Shown here piece by piece: positions 7,959-16,815 of a stretch of 46,650 bases of DNA. The translations under genes were made by a program, and so were the position numbers. Source of the stretch: a virus. The notes below the pieces were generated by a model. It searched no databases. It was not told where the DNA came from and saw only the letters and a list, made by a program, of their open reading frames with translations. Numbering within the stretch: the stretch's first letter is position 1; every line of letters starts with the position of its first letter. The DNA lies in IMG/VR virus record IMGVR_UViG_3300034198_024540, positions 1-46,650 of that record, one strand, 5' to 3'.

Positions 7959-10612
7959 ACCTTTATCTCTTCGACGTAGAAGTTGGACCCGGCCTCCATG
8001 AAGCCTTGGTCATTGCCGCCGCCATAGGCGACGAAATCGATCCAGAAGCTGTGCGAGCCAGCGGGAAGACCGGCAAAGGCGCGGCCATAGTTAAACGGCA
8101 GCCGGACCGACCGGAAACCGTTGATGACGCAGGCCGTGACCCAATACCATTTGGTGTCCATGACGGTGTCCGCACCATCGGTGGTCCGCCCGAACACGAA
8201 GTAGCCCGCGTAATCGCGGCCGGGGCGCGGTGCCATGTTGCACTCGATCCGAATGCTGCTGTCGGCGAGCTGCTTGGTCACCCCGAGCGTCAGATAGCGC
8301 GATCGCCCGCCATCGCTGTTCGGCAATGCGACATTGCCCGCCAGCTCGGCGCTGTAGCTGCGCCGGATCGCATAATCGGCCAGCGCTGGCGTATCGATCG
8401 ACTTTACCTTGAAGCGGTCGACCCGGACGTCCGGCATGTAGACGCCATCCTTGTCCGCGTGAAAAAGCTGCTTCTCGGTTTCGTCAGGCAGGGCGATGGT
8501 GAAGGCGTCGGTGGAAAACGCGATCGCTGACACGCCATTGTCGATCGCGATCCCCATGCCCGCGACGTATTTCTTGCCGCCTTGGGTGGTCTGGACCTTC
8601 AGCGTATATTCGGCCGACAGGCCTTTGATCTTGTCGGCCACCGCTTTCATGGACTGCTCGAGCGTCGCGTCACCGACATTGTCCAGGCGAGCAGTGAGCG
8701 TCTTCACGCTCTCCGCGACGGTGCCGGTGGCCGTCCTGTACGATTTATCGACGGTCTGGATCGCTGACTCCAGCGTGACCGTTTCTCCATTGAGAATGAC
8801 GGTCACGCGCGTGCCCAGGTTCTGGATGCGCTGGGCGATCAGATTGCCGTCCTTATCGATAAGGACTTCGCGCAGGTCCTTGATCGAAGCTTGCCGATCC
8901 AGACCCTCTTGCGTCACGCGCGCGCCTATGTCGTCGACGCTCTTGATGACGGCGCTGTTGGCATCGACCCGCGCCTTTTCCTCCTTGACCTGCCACGCCG
9001 ACACGGCTTCGCCGAAATTGGCGATCCGCTTGTCGACGGCCTCGAAGGAGGCGAAATTCGCGTTGGCGATGGTGCGGCGCAGCTGGGTCATCCCCGCTTC
9101 GACCTCGCCCTTCACATTGATCCCGGCGACCTTCTTTTCGTTTTCGTCGAGGCGGCTGGTCAGCTGCTGGAAGCTCTCGGCGACCTTGCTGCCATCTTTT
9201 TCGATCCGGGTACCCAAGGTCTGGATCGCGACGAGGTTCTGGCTCGCGAGGGCGCTCGCCGCGCTGATCGCAGCCGAGCCGTAATCGATGTTGAGCGCGG
9301 CCTGTCCGTCGATCGCCGACTGTAGAAGCCCGGTCAGCCTGCGGCCGACCAGATTGGCCGTGACCGCGTCGGCCTTATCGACAGCCTTCTGCACCCCATC
9401 CGTGAGCGTCGTCGCCAACTTGTCGAGCGTCGAGCCGTCACCGAACGCCACGTCGCCCGCCAGCACGGCGGCGCTGATCTCGGCATCGGTGTGGACGCGG
9501 TGATTCTTCTGCCAGCCGACCTTCACATTGGCGATCGGCGCATAGGCCGCACGCCGCTCGACATCCTCGAACACCACCGTCTCGACCGGGTCGGCAAAGG
9601 CGATGGGGCGAAGCGCGATGCGCTTGTCGGCGGTCACGCCCCAGGACAGCGAGGCGCGCAGGCACAGGCGGTCCAGCATCTGGGCAGGCGTCTCGCTGGC
9701 ATCGTCGGCGTGCAGCCCGGCCGGATCGGGGCGAAGCGCGGCGATCGCCGCCAGTCCGTCCACGACCGGCCCCTCGGCGGCGGCGGAAATGGCGGCGGCG
9801 ATGCCGGGCACATGCTCGACATAGCCGGTGCCCAGCTCACCGCGCAGGTCGGCGGTCAGGGTGGACGGCTGGGTCCAGAACTTCACGCACGCGATGGAGG
9901 GGGCGGCGGCGCACCCGCCCTCGGGCACCGATGCAGCCTTCAACGCGTCGAGCGTCGCGGCGACCGACCCGGCCCAGGCGACGGTGACGATCGCGACCGG
10001 GCGGCCCTTGTCCTTGACCGCGTCGAACGCCGAAAGCGCACGCGCCGGGTCGCCGAACTCGTAGATATTCCAGGCGGCGAGCAGGACGCGCCCCTCGACA
10101 TTCCAGCACCGGCCCCAGCTCCGGCGCTTCACCCGCCCCTTCGCCGCCGCATCGCCCTCAATGCCGCCGGTCCCGGCGAAGCTGTCCTTGACCAGCGGTT
10201 CGCCCAGGCGGCCCGCCATGTCGGACAGGGTGAACACGAACCGCCCGGCGCTGACCGAATAGCCCGCGACCGTGCCCGCCAGACGTACCTTGAAGCCGGG
10301 GTCGGCGGCCTCGTCGTCGGCGACGGACACGGTGATGGGCGCGTCGTTCCAGACCAGCCCGGCGATCAGCGCACGGGTCGCGGCCATGGCGGGGGAAAAG
10401 CCGATCGCGCTGGCCTGCGCCACCGCGCCCCCGGTGAAGCCGTCCTTGCCGAAGCCCAGCGCCGATTCGATGCGCGGCACGCTGATGACGCCCGCGCGCC
10501 AGTCGGACTGGCCCTTGAACAGGTAATGGGTGCGCCCGCCGCCAGCGAGGCGGATGTCCACCGGCTGGCCGGTCGCATCGCTGGGGCGTGCCTCGACGAT
10601 GACCGTCTTCAT
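7955..10612 (-). CDS. Tail tip / central fibre protein
   Basis: An 885-residue protein. Residues 1-400 hold beta-rich and mixed sequence typical of the baseplate hub or tail-tip attachment region of B3/lambda-J-like phages (KGQSDWRAGVISVPRIESAL, TPAQMLDRLCLRASLSWGVT). Residues 410-690 are long coiled-coil sequence with repeated LT-x-R-L/ID-x heptads. After residue 700 comes a segment (KYVAGMGIAIDNGVSAIAFS) typical of DUF1983-like fibre regions, then a beta-rich C-terminal domain. It follows the tape measure with an overlap. It probably forms the tail tip and central fibre. Confidence 0.82.
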   Translation of the reverse strand: MKTVIVEARPSDATGQPVDIRLAGGGRTHYLFKGQSDWRAGVISVPRIESALGFGKDGFTGGAVAQASAIGFSPAMAATRALIAGLVWNDAPITVSVADDEAADPGFKVRLAGTVAGYSVSAGRFVFTLSDMAGRLGEPLVKDSFAGTGGIEGDAAAKGRVKRRSWGRCWNVEGRVLLAAWNIYEFGDPARALSAFDAVKDKGRPVAIVTVAWAGSVAATLDALKAASVPEGGCAAAPSIACVKFWTQPSTLTADLRGELGTGYVEHVPGIAAAISAAAEGPVVDGLAAIAALRPDPAGLHADDASETPAQMLDRLCLRASLSWGVTADKRIALRPIAFADPVETVVFEDVERRAAYAPIANVKVGWQKNHRVHTDAEISAAVLAGDVAFGDGSTLDKLATTLTDGVQKAVDKADAVTANLVGRRLTGLLQSAIDGQAALNIDYGSAAISAASALASQNLVAIQTLGTRIEKDGSKVAESFQQLTSRLDENEKKVAGINVKGEVEAGMTQLRRTIANANFASFEAVDKRIANFGEAVSAWQVKEEKARVDANSAVIKSVDDIGARVTQEGLDRQASIKDLREVLIDKDGNLIAQRIQNLGTRVTVILNGETVTLESAIQTVDKSYRTATGTVAESVKTLTARLDNVGDATLEQSMKAVADKIKGLSAEYTLKVQTTQGGKKYVAGMGIAIDNGVSAIAFSTDAFTIALPDETEKQLFHADKDGVYMPDVRVDRFKVKSIDTPALADYAIRRSYSAELAGNVALPNSDGGRSRYLTLGVTKQLADSSIRIECNMAPRPGRDYAGYFVFGRTTDGADTVMDTKWYWVTACVINGFRSVRLPFNYGRAFAGLPAGSHSFWIDFVAYGGGNDQGFMEAGSNFYVEEIKV

Positions 10613-13600
10613 CGGACATAATCCCGCTCGACCAGCGTCCGGTCGGGCACCACCGTCAGGCCCGCATCCTGCCTGCCCTGATCGACCAGCTCCTGGAGCA
10701 AGGCGGTCTGCGCCTCGGCCGCCTTCAGCATCTGCGCCGACAGCGCGTTGCCCGTCTCGATCGCGCTGGTCTGTGCCGCCTGGACGCCCGCCGCGCTGTC
10801 GACGCGCTTGGTCTCGATGTCGATCAGCGCGCGTGCCGTGTCGCCCGCCGCCTTGCGGTCGGCGGCATATTCCTCGCCGCCCGTGCCGAACGCGTCCTTC
10901 GTCGTCGCCAGCAATTGCCGGTACAGCTCGGCCACGCGGTCGGCCGCGCCGTCCTTGCCCTGTTCGGCATCGGCGCGTGCGGTGGCGATGTCCTTCAACA
11001 GGCTCTGGCGCCGGTCGACGGCCGAGCCCTCGAACAGGTCGCCGCCGGACATGCTGGCCAGCAAATCCTTCAGGCTGCCGACCCGCGATTTCAGCGTGTC
11101 TTCCAGAAGCTTGGCGCGCTCGGTCGCGTTCAGCTTCTCGACCTGGAGCAGGTCCAGGCCGTACGCCTTGGCCAGCCGGACGCGCTCGGCGGCGGTGCGG
11201 TCGAACGTCTCGAACACGGCCCGGAGCTGGCCGGTCAGCCCGCCCAGCGACCGTTCGAGCTGCTGGACCTTCACCGCCTCGGCGACCGCCTTGTCCAGCG
11301 ATCCGGAGCGTTGCAACGCCTTTGCAACGGCGGGCGACACGTCCTTGACCGCACCGTCCGCGATCGCGTTGCGGATGGCGATCTCGATCGCCTCGGCCTC
11401 GTCCTTGCCATTGTAGAGCAGCGGGATGCCGGGATGCTTTTCCGACACACGGCTGCTGCCGCCGCCGTCGACGCGGTAGTAATCCTCGCGCTTGCCGATC
11501 GAGACGTTGAAGCTGCCGACCTCCGCGCCCAGGGCGTCGGCAATCTTCTGGATGCCGGACTGGACGTTCTTGGCGGTGCCCGACAGCGCCTCGCTGATCT
11601 TCTCGTCGCCGCCCAACGCGGCCTTGCCGTCGACCGAGCTGATCGTGGCCCGGCCGGACTTCACCCCCTCGAACAGCTTGCCGATGATGCCGCCCGCCAG
11701 CCCGGCGATCGCGCCCGCCCCCGGAATGCCGGTCAGGCCGCCCAGCGCGCCGCCGATCATGCTGCCGGTCGCGCTGGTCTTGATGCCGACCAGATTGGCG
11801 ATCGACGACGCGGCCTGCCCCTCGAACGCACCCGCCAGCCCCTTGCCCGCGAATTTGCCCAGGTTCTGACCGATCTTCGACGCCGTCTCGGGATTGGTGA
11901 ACAGGCCGATGGTTTTGGTCGAGATGCCGCCGATCGCCTTGGAAAATAGCTCTTCGGGACTGCGAATGGTCCGGCGCGGGGCGGTGACTTTCACCTCGGG
12001 TCCGTCGATCCCCTCCGCACCGGCCGGAGGCGGCGCGGCGGGCGCGGTCCCGCCCGGAGCCTTTTGCACCGCAGTGGCGGCACCGCTGGCAGCGCGGGCA
12101 AGCGTGTCCAGCGCGGTGCTGGCCTGCCCGGTGCGGGTGGACACGATGTCGAGCGCGTCCGCCATGCGGGTCGACGCATCCTCGACAATGCTGGTCCCGG
12201 TGACACTGTCTTCCAGCTGCTGGAACAGGTCGCCAAACAGGCTGTCGACGATCTTCTCGGCCGACACGCGCGAGAAGCTTTGCATGATCCGCTCGGGCAG
12301 CTTGTCGAGGCCGCTGTCGCCGGAAATGGTCGCGGTCAGAAGGCCGCGGATATCGGCGATACCGGCGAGGTAGATCCGCTGGCGCTGGACCATCCGGTCG
12401 AGCAGCCGCTCCTGTGCCGACAGCGCCTGGGTGGCGGCGAGGATCGCGTCTTTCTGTTCCTCGGTCAGGGGACCGCGCTGGCGCTCCAGCTGTTGGATCG
12501 TGCGCAGCGCCTCGGCCTGATCGCGGTGGCCGTACAGCATTTCTTGCCCGACGGCGTAAGCGTCGCGCTGGCTTTCGACGAAATCCTGGATCGGGCGGTT
12601 CAGGCCGTCGCGCACGACGCCCTTCGCCTCCTGCGCCTGAGCGATCAGGTCCTTGAACCCCGGCGGCTTCTTGCGCGCCAGATCGTCCATGATGTCGTCG
12701 AGCTGGCGCAGGGCGGCATTGGCCTGGCGCACGGCGGGCGGCGTCCGGTCGAACGCATGGGTGATCCCGGCGATGCGCGCGGCGGCGTCGCGGCCGAACT
12801 CGTCGCGCGCGTCGTTGCTCTTCGGCTTCGGGGGCTTCTTGCCCCTCGCGTCGCGCCGGAGCCCTTCGGCCAGCTTGCCGTCGTCCAGCGACTGGTCGAT
12901 CAGGTCGGCGATCTTCTCCTTTGCGCCCGACGCGGCGCGGTCGATGATCGCCTGCTGGAATTGCTCTCGGGTAATCTTCAGGCCGGTGAAGTCGAACTTG
13001 TCGGTCACGCGCAGGACGTCGGCGGCCGATGTCCGCCCGGCCTCCAGGTCGGTGACGACGCCGCGCAGGTTGCGGGCATTCTGCCGCGCCTGATCCGACC
13101 CGGTGATCGCGCCTGCCAGATAGCCCGCCGGTCCGCGCCCTTCCAGCGCACCGCGAAAACGCCCGGCCGCGCTGATGCTGTCGACATTCCCGAACGTCTC
13201 GCGGGCGCTGTCGCGCTCCTTCGCCGCCGTGCCGCGCAGGTTCAGGGCGGTCAGCCGCGCGTTGAGGATCAGCAATTCATTCTGTTTCTTCAGCTTGCCG
13301 CTGGTCAGGTCGAACATGCCGCCCAGCACGCCCTGCGCCTCGGCCAGACCGTCCGCGCCGACCTTCGCCGCCTCGGCCGCTTCCTCGGCCTTGAACAGGT
13401 TTTCGATGAACGGGAGGATCACCGCCGCGCCGACCGTCAGGGCGATGCCCCAGGGGCCGGTCAGGAACGCGCCGACCTTGCCCGCCGTGCCGGACATTTC
13501 CGACATCGCATAGCCCATCTGCCCCATCTGCTGGGTGAAGGCGCGCACCACGTCGCCGGTCGTGATCGCCTGCAACCCGAAGTCGCCGAATTGCTGGCCC

Positions 13601-14712
13601 ATGGAGCGCACGGCGAAGCTGTTGCGCCGGGCCTCCGCCTCCGCCTCGGCGGTGCGGCGGGCGGCTTCCCGCTGCGCCTGGGCGAGCTTGATGGCGGCGA
13701 TCGCGGCGGCGGCTTCCTCGCGCTCCGTCTCGGTCGTGGCCGCCGCCAGCCGGGCCTCGGCCGCCGCCAGCTCGGCCGCCTCGCGCGCTGCCGCACCGCG
13801 CGCCTGGCTCTGGGCGGTGGTGGCGCGGGTCGAGTCCTCGGCCGACCCGGTCGCCTGATCGGTGGCGGTCGCCTGCTGGCGCGAGGCGTCCGACGCGGTG
13901 GCCGACGCCTCGGCCAGCGCCTGCGCGGCCTGTGCCGTCGAGCCCGCCGCGTCGCCGCTGCGCTCCAGCGCCTGGGCGAGTTGGCCGGTGTCGCCGGCGC
14001 TGGCCTGGGACTGGGTGGTCAGCGCGGACACGGCGGCGGTCGCTGTCGCGGATGCCGCCGTGCTGTCGCGCAGGGACTGGGAATAGGCCTCTTCGGCGAC
14101 CTGGGCGCGCTGGCGTGCCTGGGCGAGGTCGGCCGTCGCCGTCGCGATCGCCTGGGCATCGCCCGCCGCATGCGCGCTGCCGCCTCCGGGCGACAGGGTG
14201 ATGGTCGGATTATCGGGCGTCAGCTCGACGCGGCCCTTCGCCTGGGCCAGCTTCGTCTCGGCCGCCGTCACCGCCTCACGTGCGGCATCGCGCTCGGCCT
14301 TCGCCAGATCGGATGCCGCACGCGCCGCCTCGGCCGCCTTGGCGGTGGTGGCAGTGTGGGCGCGGGCGACACGACCGGCGGCGGCGACCAGCTCGTCCGC
14401 GCCGGACGCCGCGCCGCGCGACTGGTCGGTCAACTGGCCCAGCGCGGCGCTCGCCTGTTTCGTCGATCCGCTCGCCGTGATCGCGGCGCGGCCGGTGCCC
14501 TCCAGCGCAGTCGCGGCCTCGCGTGCGGTGGTGGTGACGCCCGCCGCGCGCGAGGCCTCGCCGATCGCCGTGACCAGCGCGCGGGCCTGCGTTGCCGCCC
14601 CCTCGGCGGCGGTGCCGATCCCGGCGATGGCGGCGGCGCTGTCCTTGGCCGCGCCGACCAGGCCGGAGCCATCGGCCTTCAGCCGGACGGAAACGATCAG
14701 GTCGCGACTCAT
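10609..14712 (-). CDS. Tail tape measure protein
   Basis: A 1367-residue protein, the longest in the window, which would set tail length. The first ~360 residues are Ala/Gln/Glu-rich coiled coil. A hydrophobic segment (GIALTVGAAVILPFIENLF) lies near residues 418-438 and a Gly-rich hydrophobic region (GIPGAGAIAGLAGGIIGKLF) near 990-1010. By the usual rule of about 1.5 angstrom per residue, a tail near 200 nm would be expected. It starts one base after the chaperone stop and overlaps the tail tip gene. Long antisense ORFs here are mirror artefacts of its GC-rich codons. Confidence 0.93.
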   Translation of the reverse strand: MSRDLIVSVRLKADGSGLVGAAKDSAAAIAGIGTAAEGAATQARALVTAIGEASRAAGVTTTAREAATALEGTGRAAITASGSTKQASAALGQLTDQSRGAASGADELVAAAGRVARAHTATTAKAAEAARAASDLAKAERDAAREAVTAAETKLAQAKGRVELTPDNPTITLSPGGGSAHAAGDAQAIATATADLAQARQRAQVAEEAYSQSLRDSTAASATATAAVSALTTQSQASAGDTGQLAQALERSGDAAGSTAQAAQALAEASATASDASRQQATATDQATGSAEDSTRATTAQSQARGAAAREAAELAAAEARLAAATTETEREEAAAAIAAIKLAQAQREAARRTAEAEAEARRNSFAVRSMGQQFGDFGLQAITTGDVVRAFTQQMGQMGYAMSEMSGTAGKVGAFLTGPWGIALTVGAAVILPFIENLFKAEEAAEAAKVGADGLAEAQGVLGGMFDLTSGKLKKQNELLILNARLTALNLRGTAAKERDSARETFGNVDSISAAGRFRGALEGRGPAGYLAGAITGSDQARQNARNLRGVVTDLEAGRTSAADVLRVTDKFDFTGLKITREQFQQAIIDRAASGAKEKIADLIDQSLDDGKLAEGLRRDARGKKPPKPKSNDARDEFGRDAAARIAGITHAFDRTPPAVRQANAALRQLDDIMDDLARKKPPGFKDLIAQAQEAKGVVRDGLNRPIQDFVESQRDAYAVGQEMLYGHRDQAEALRTIQQLERQRGPLTEEQKDAILAATQALSAQERLLDRMVQRQRIYLAGIADIRGLLTATISGDSGLDKLPERIMQSFSRVSAEKIVDSLFGDLFQQLEDSVTGTSIVEDASTRMADALDIVSTRTGQASTALDTLARAASGAATAVQKAPGGTAPAAPPPAGAEGIDGPEVKVTAPRRTIRSPEELFSKAIGGISTKTIGLFTNPETASKIGQNLGKFAGKGLAGAFEGQAASSIANLVGIKTSATGSMIGGALGGLTGIPGAGAIAGLAGGIIGKLFEGVKSGRATISSVDGKAALGGDEKISEALSGTAKNVQSGIQKIADALGAEVGSFNVSIGKREDYYRVDGGGSSRVSEKHPGIPLLYNGKDEAEAIEIAIRNAIADGAVKDVSPAVAKALQRSGSLDKAVAEAVKVQQLERSLGGLTGQLRAVFETFDRTAAERVRLAKAYGLDLLQVEKLNATERAKLLEDTLKSRVGSLKDLLASMSGGDLFEGSAVDRRQSLLKDIATARADAEQGKDGAADRVAELYRQLLATTKDAFGTGGEEYAADRKAAGDTARALIDIETKRVDSAAGVQAAQTSAIETGNALSAQMLKAAEAQTALLQELVDQGRQDAGLTVVPDRTLVERDYVR

Positions 14713-14713
14713 A

Positions 14714-15504
14714 TCATGCCAGCGCGATCAGGGCCGCGCGCTCCATCATTTGCAGGTCGAGGAAGAGGTCGGCCGTCATGGCGATCGCCAGCATGTCGGC
14801 GGTCGGGCGGACGGCGGCGTAATCCAGGCCGAGCCGCCCGCCCATCGCGTGGAATCGCCACTGGCTGGTCAGCGCCATGAACAGCGTGACCACGTCCACC
14901 TCGTCGGGGCCGATCTCCACCGTGTCGTCGCGCCGTCCGGCCGCGCGGCGCGCCTCGATCGCGGCGATCGCGGCGGCGGCGCTGTCGGTCGCGGTGTCCT
15001 CGGCCGGTTTGGTGCCGCCGCGACCCTTGGCCCAGCCAGTCGCGACGGCCTTCAGTTTCCCGCGCGGGCCTTGGGCTGACCGGCGAGGCAGGCGCGGAAG
15101 GCGTCGAAGATGTGGATGAACATGCCACCCTCGTTCATGAGGCTGCGCAGGTTCGGCGCGACCAGCGGCTTGCGCTTGCCCCCTGCGTCCAGGTCGGTCA
15201 GCCACGTCTCCGGCACGTCGAAGCGCAACGGCTCCTCGTTTTCGGCGTGGACGCCGCGCCAGTCGGTCGCAATCTGAGCGACCAGCTCGGTGTAAAGCTG
15301 CGCACGGTCGGCCCCCTCCTGATCCTCCAACGCCTGGACGCGGACGACTTCGCCGATGAACGCGGTTGCCGCATCCACCTTGAGAAGGCGGAAGCGCATC
15401 TCGATCATGAAGGTTTGGACGCTGCCATCGTCCATGACGACGGGAAAGGTGACGGGGGTCCAGGCGCGCGGCTGGGCGACGATGCGGTAAATGGGCTGGG
15501 TCAT
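14714..15504 (-). CDS. Tail assembly chaperone GT (frameshift product)
   Basis: The C-terminal extension is made by a -1 ribosomal frameshift at GGGAAAC (15055-15061) just before the stop of the short chaperone. The shifted reading frame goes on to 14714 without a stop and gives a 263-residue fusion. The extra part ends with LTSQWRFHAMGGRLGLDYAA and TADLFLDLQMMERAALIAL, which looks like the DUF1799 family of tail chaperone extensions. It corresponds to GT of lambda and would load tail tube subunits on the tape measure, which is encoded next. Confidence 0.82.
15052..15504 (-). CDS. Tail assembly chaperone G-like (short form)
   Basis: A 150-residue protein, the unshifted product. It has beta-rich sequence (TFPVVMDDGSVQTFMIEMRF) and a helical C-terminal half with LYTELVAQIATDWRGV, typical of phage tail chaperones placed between tube and tape measure. 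It starts one base after the tail tube stop. The stop TGA at 15052-15054 follows directly on the slippery heptamer, so most ribosomes should end here and a small fraction should make the longer form. Confidence 0.82.
   Translation of the reverse strand: MTQPIYRIVAQPRAWTPVTFPVVMDDGSVQTFMIEMRFRLLKVDAATAFIGEVVRVQALEDQEGADRAQLYTELVAQIATDWRGVHAENEEPLRFDVPETWLTDLDAGGKRKPLVAPNLRSLMNEGGMFIHIFDAFRACLAGQPKARAGN
15055..15061 (-). other. -1 programmed frameshift site GGGAAAC
   Basis: On the minus strand the reading frame is G-GGA-AAC-TGA, a canonical X-XXY-YYZ slippery heptamer with the zero-frame stop as the next codon. The -1 frame reads GGG-AAA-CTG-AAG and joins the downstream frame encoding the chaperone extension. 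Position and heptamer are as in lambda G/GT. Confidence 0.85.
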
Positions 15505-15505
15505 G

Positions 15506-16444
15506 TCACTTGGCCGTGATGATGAGGTCGTCGGGCGTGGTGCCGACGTTCAGCTTCCCCGTGATCGAAATCATGAGGACGTTGTTTTCGTCGGACAGCT
15601 CGATGTCGGTGATTTGCAGATGGTCCGACTTGAACTGGAGGATATTGCCGGGCGTGGTGCCGTGATCGAGCTGCACCGGGATTTCATCGCCCTTGCGAAG
15701 CGTGGTGAAATAGTCCTTCGCGCCGATCGTCGGGCATTCGGCCAGCACGCGGCAGGTCAGGCCGTGATTGCCGCGATTGATGTAGTTCGCGCCGACCAGG
15801 TTGCGTGGCGTGATCTCGGCATTGGCCTCGCCGGTGAAGCTGCGCAGGTTGGCCGCAAAGCCGCCCAGAAGGAAATCGGTGTTGGCGGTGTTGACCTCCA
15901 CCGGGTCCTTCCACTGGTCGAAGGCGACGGCACCCGGCGCGGCATCGGTGATCGCCCCGGCCGCCGGGAGCAGCGCGGTCATGTCGATCTTGATGAACGG
16001 ATACTGCCCGGCGGTGAAATCCCAGGAGAAGGTCCCCCGGCCGCCCAGGCCGACCCGCTTCTGGGTGCCGTGCCAGTGATAGGCGGTGGCGGACGACAGA
16101 AGCGCGCCGATCGCGGCGAAGCGCTGCACCGCGCTGGTATTGGCGGTCAGCACGGGCGCGGCCATGCCGCACGCCTCCAGATGCTCCATCCAGGCGGGGG
16201 CGGTCCCGGCGGCGCCTGAACCCGCCAGCTCCAGCTCGTAACCATAGGTCTGGCGCTCGTTGGACGGCGCGTCCTTGGAGCTGCCGCGAACCGGACGATC
16301 CAGATTGCGCTGGATGCGGTCGACGACCACGGGCTTGGCGGTGAAGTTGCGGGTCAGCGCGGCATTGACGGCACCCGTGGGCGCGGCGTCGGTGGCGTAG
16401 GTCGCCTCTTTCTTGAAAAAGAGGACTTTGACGGCGTCGACCAT
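15506..16444 (-). CDS. Tail tube protein
   Basis: A 312-residue protein with the position and make-up of the tail tube of siphoviral Mu-like phages (B3/D3112 group). It contains RNFTAKPVVVDRIQRNLDRP, GYELELAGSGAAGTAPAWME, and a C-terminal Ig-like beta region (HLQITDIELSDENNVLMISI). No sheath gene lies beside it, which supports a non-contractile tail. It lies 3 bases after the 65-residue gene, in the transcription unit that starts at the late motif at 16705-16723. Confidence 0.85.
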   Translation of the reverse strand: MVDAVKVLFFKKEATYATDAAPTGAVNAALTRNFTAKPVVVDRIQRNLDRPVRGSSKDAPSNERQTYGYELELAGSGAAGTAPAWMEHLEACGMAAPVLTANTSAVQRFAAIGALLSSATAYHWHGTQKRVGLGGRGTFSWDFTAGQYPFIKIDMTALLPAAGAITDAAPGAVAFDQWKDPVEVNTANTDFLLGGFAANLRSFTGEANAEITPRNLVGANYINRGNHGLTCRVLAECPTIGAKDYFTTLRKGDEIPVQLDHGTTPGNILQFKSDHLQITDIELSDENNVLMISITGKLNVGTTPDDLIITAK

Positions 16445-16447
16445 GGG

Positions 16448-16645
16448 TCAGTCCTTGTCGGTGGTGGCAACGGGGGGCGCGTCGGGCGCGGCCTCGGCCA
16501 GCGCGGGGTCGGGCTTGCCGCCCAGCGCCTTCAGGCGCGCAGGACCCGACACGGGGAGGTCCCACTGGTCGAGCGTGCGCCCGGTCGCATCGACCGGGCG
16601 GGGCTGGGTTGGATCAGCCTGGGTTGTCTTGGGGCCAGCGGCCAT
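16448..16645 (-). CDS. Small hypothetical phage protein
   Basis: A 65-residue hydrophilic, Pro/Ala-rich protein containing ATGRTLDQWDLPVSGPARLK. It is the first gene of the tail tube transcription unit, ending 3 bases before the tail tube start. Not recognised; a short protein of this style before the tube gene is usual in Mu-like tails. The upstream gap holds the late-operon motif. Confidence 0.65.
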   Translation of the reverse strand: MAAGPKTTQADPTQPRPVDATGRTLDQWDLPVSGPARLKALGGKPDPALAEAAPDAPPVATTDKD

Positions 16646-16704
16646 CGGTCAGCGGTCCTTTTGCCGGGATTGTGCCGACAGTCAGACCGGATTTCGCGCG
16701 CGCG

Positions 16705-16723
16705 CGCGGGGGGCGCTGGCGCA
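16705..16723 (-). promoter_or_regulatory. Late-operon motif upstream of tail genes
   Basis: Minus strand TGCGCCAGCGCCCCCCGCG: the TGCGCCAGCGC core is complete and the last part deviates (CCGCG instead of CCGAC). The 15 bases GCGCCAGCGCCCCCC are identical to the sites at 3277 and 43303. It lies 60 bases upstream of the first gene of the tail tube unit. Confidence 0.6.
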
Positions 16724-16815
16724 GTCGGTTCAAACAAACTCGCGCGATGAGTTTAGAATTGAATTAATTCACCCGCTATGTTTGCTTGATCGACCTTGCT
16801 TCCAGGAGCTTTCAG

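Noticed and set aside
12064-14880. Very long plus-strand open frame (938 codons) opposite the tape measure gene
   Set aside because: It is a mirror of GC-rich codons on the minus strand; the protein is Arg/Gly/Ala-rich with no domain, and it would overlap two genes that are well supported.
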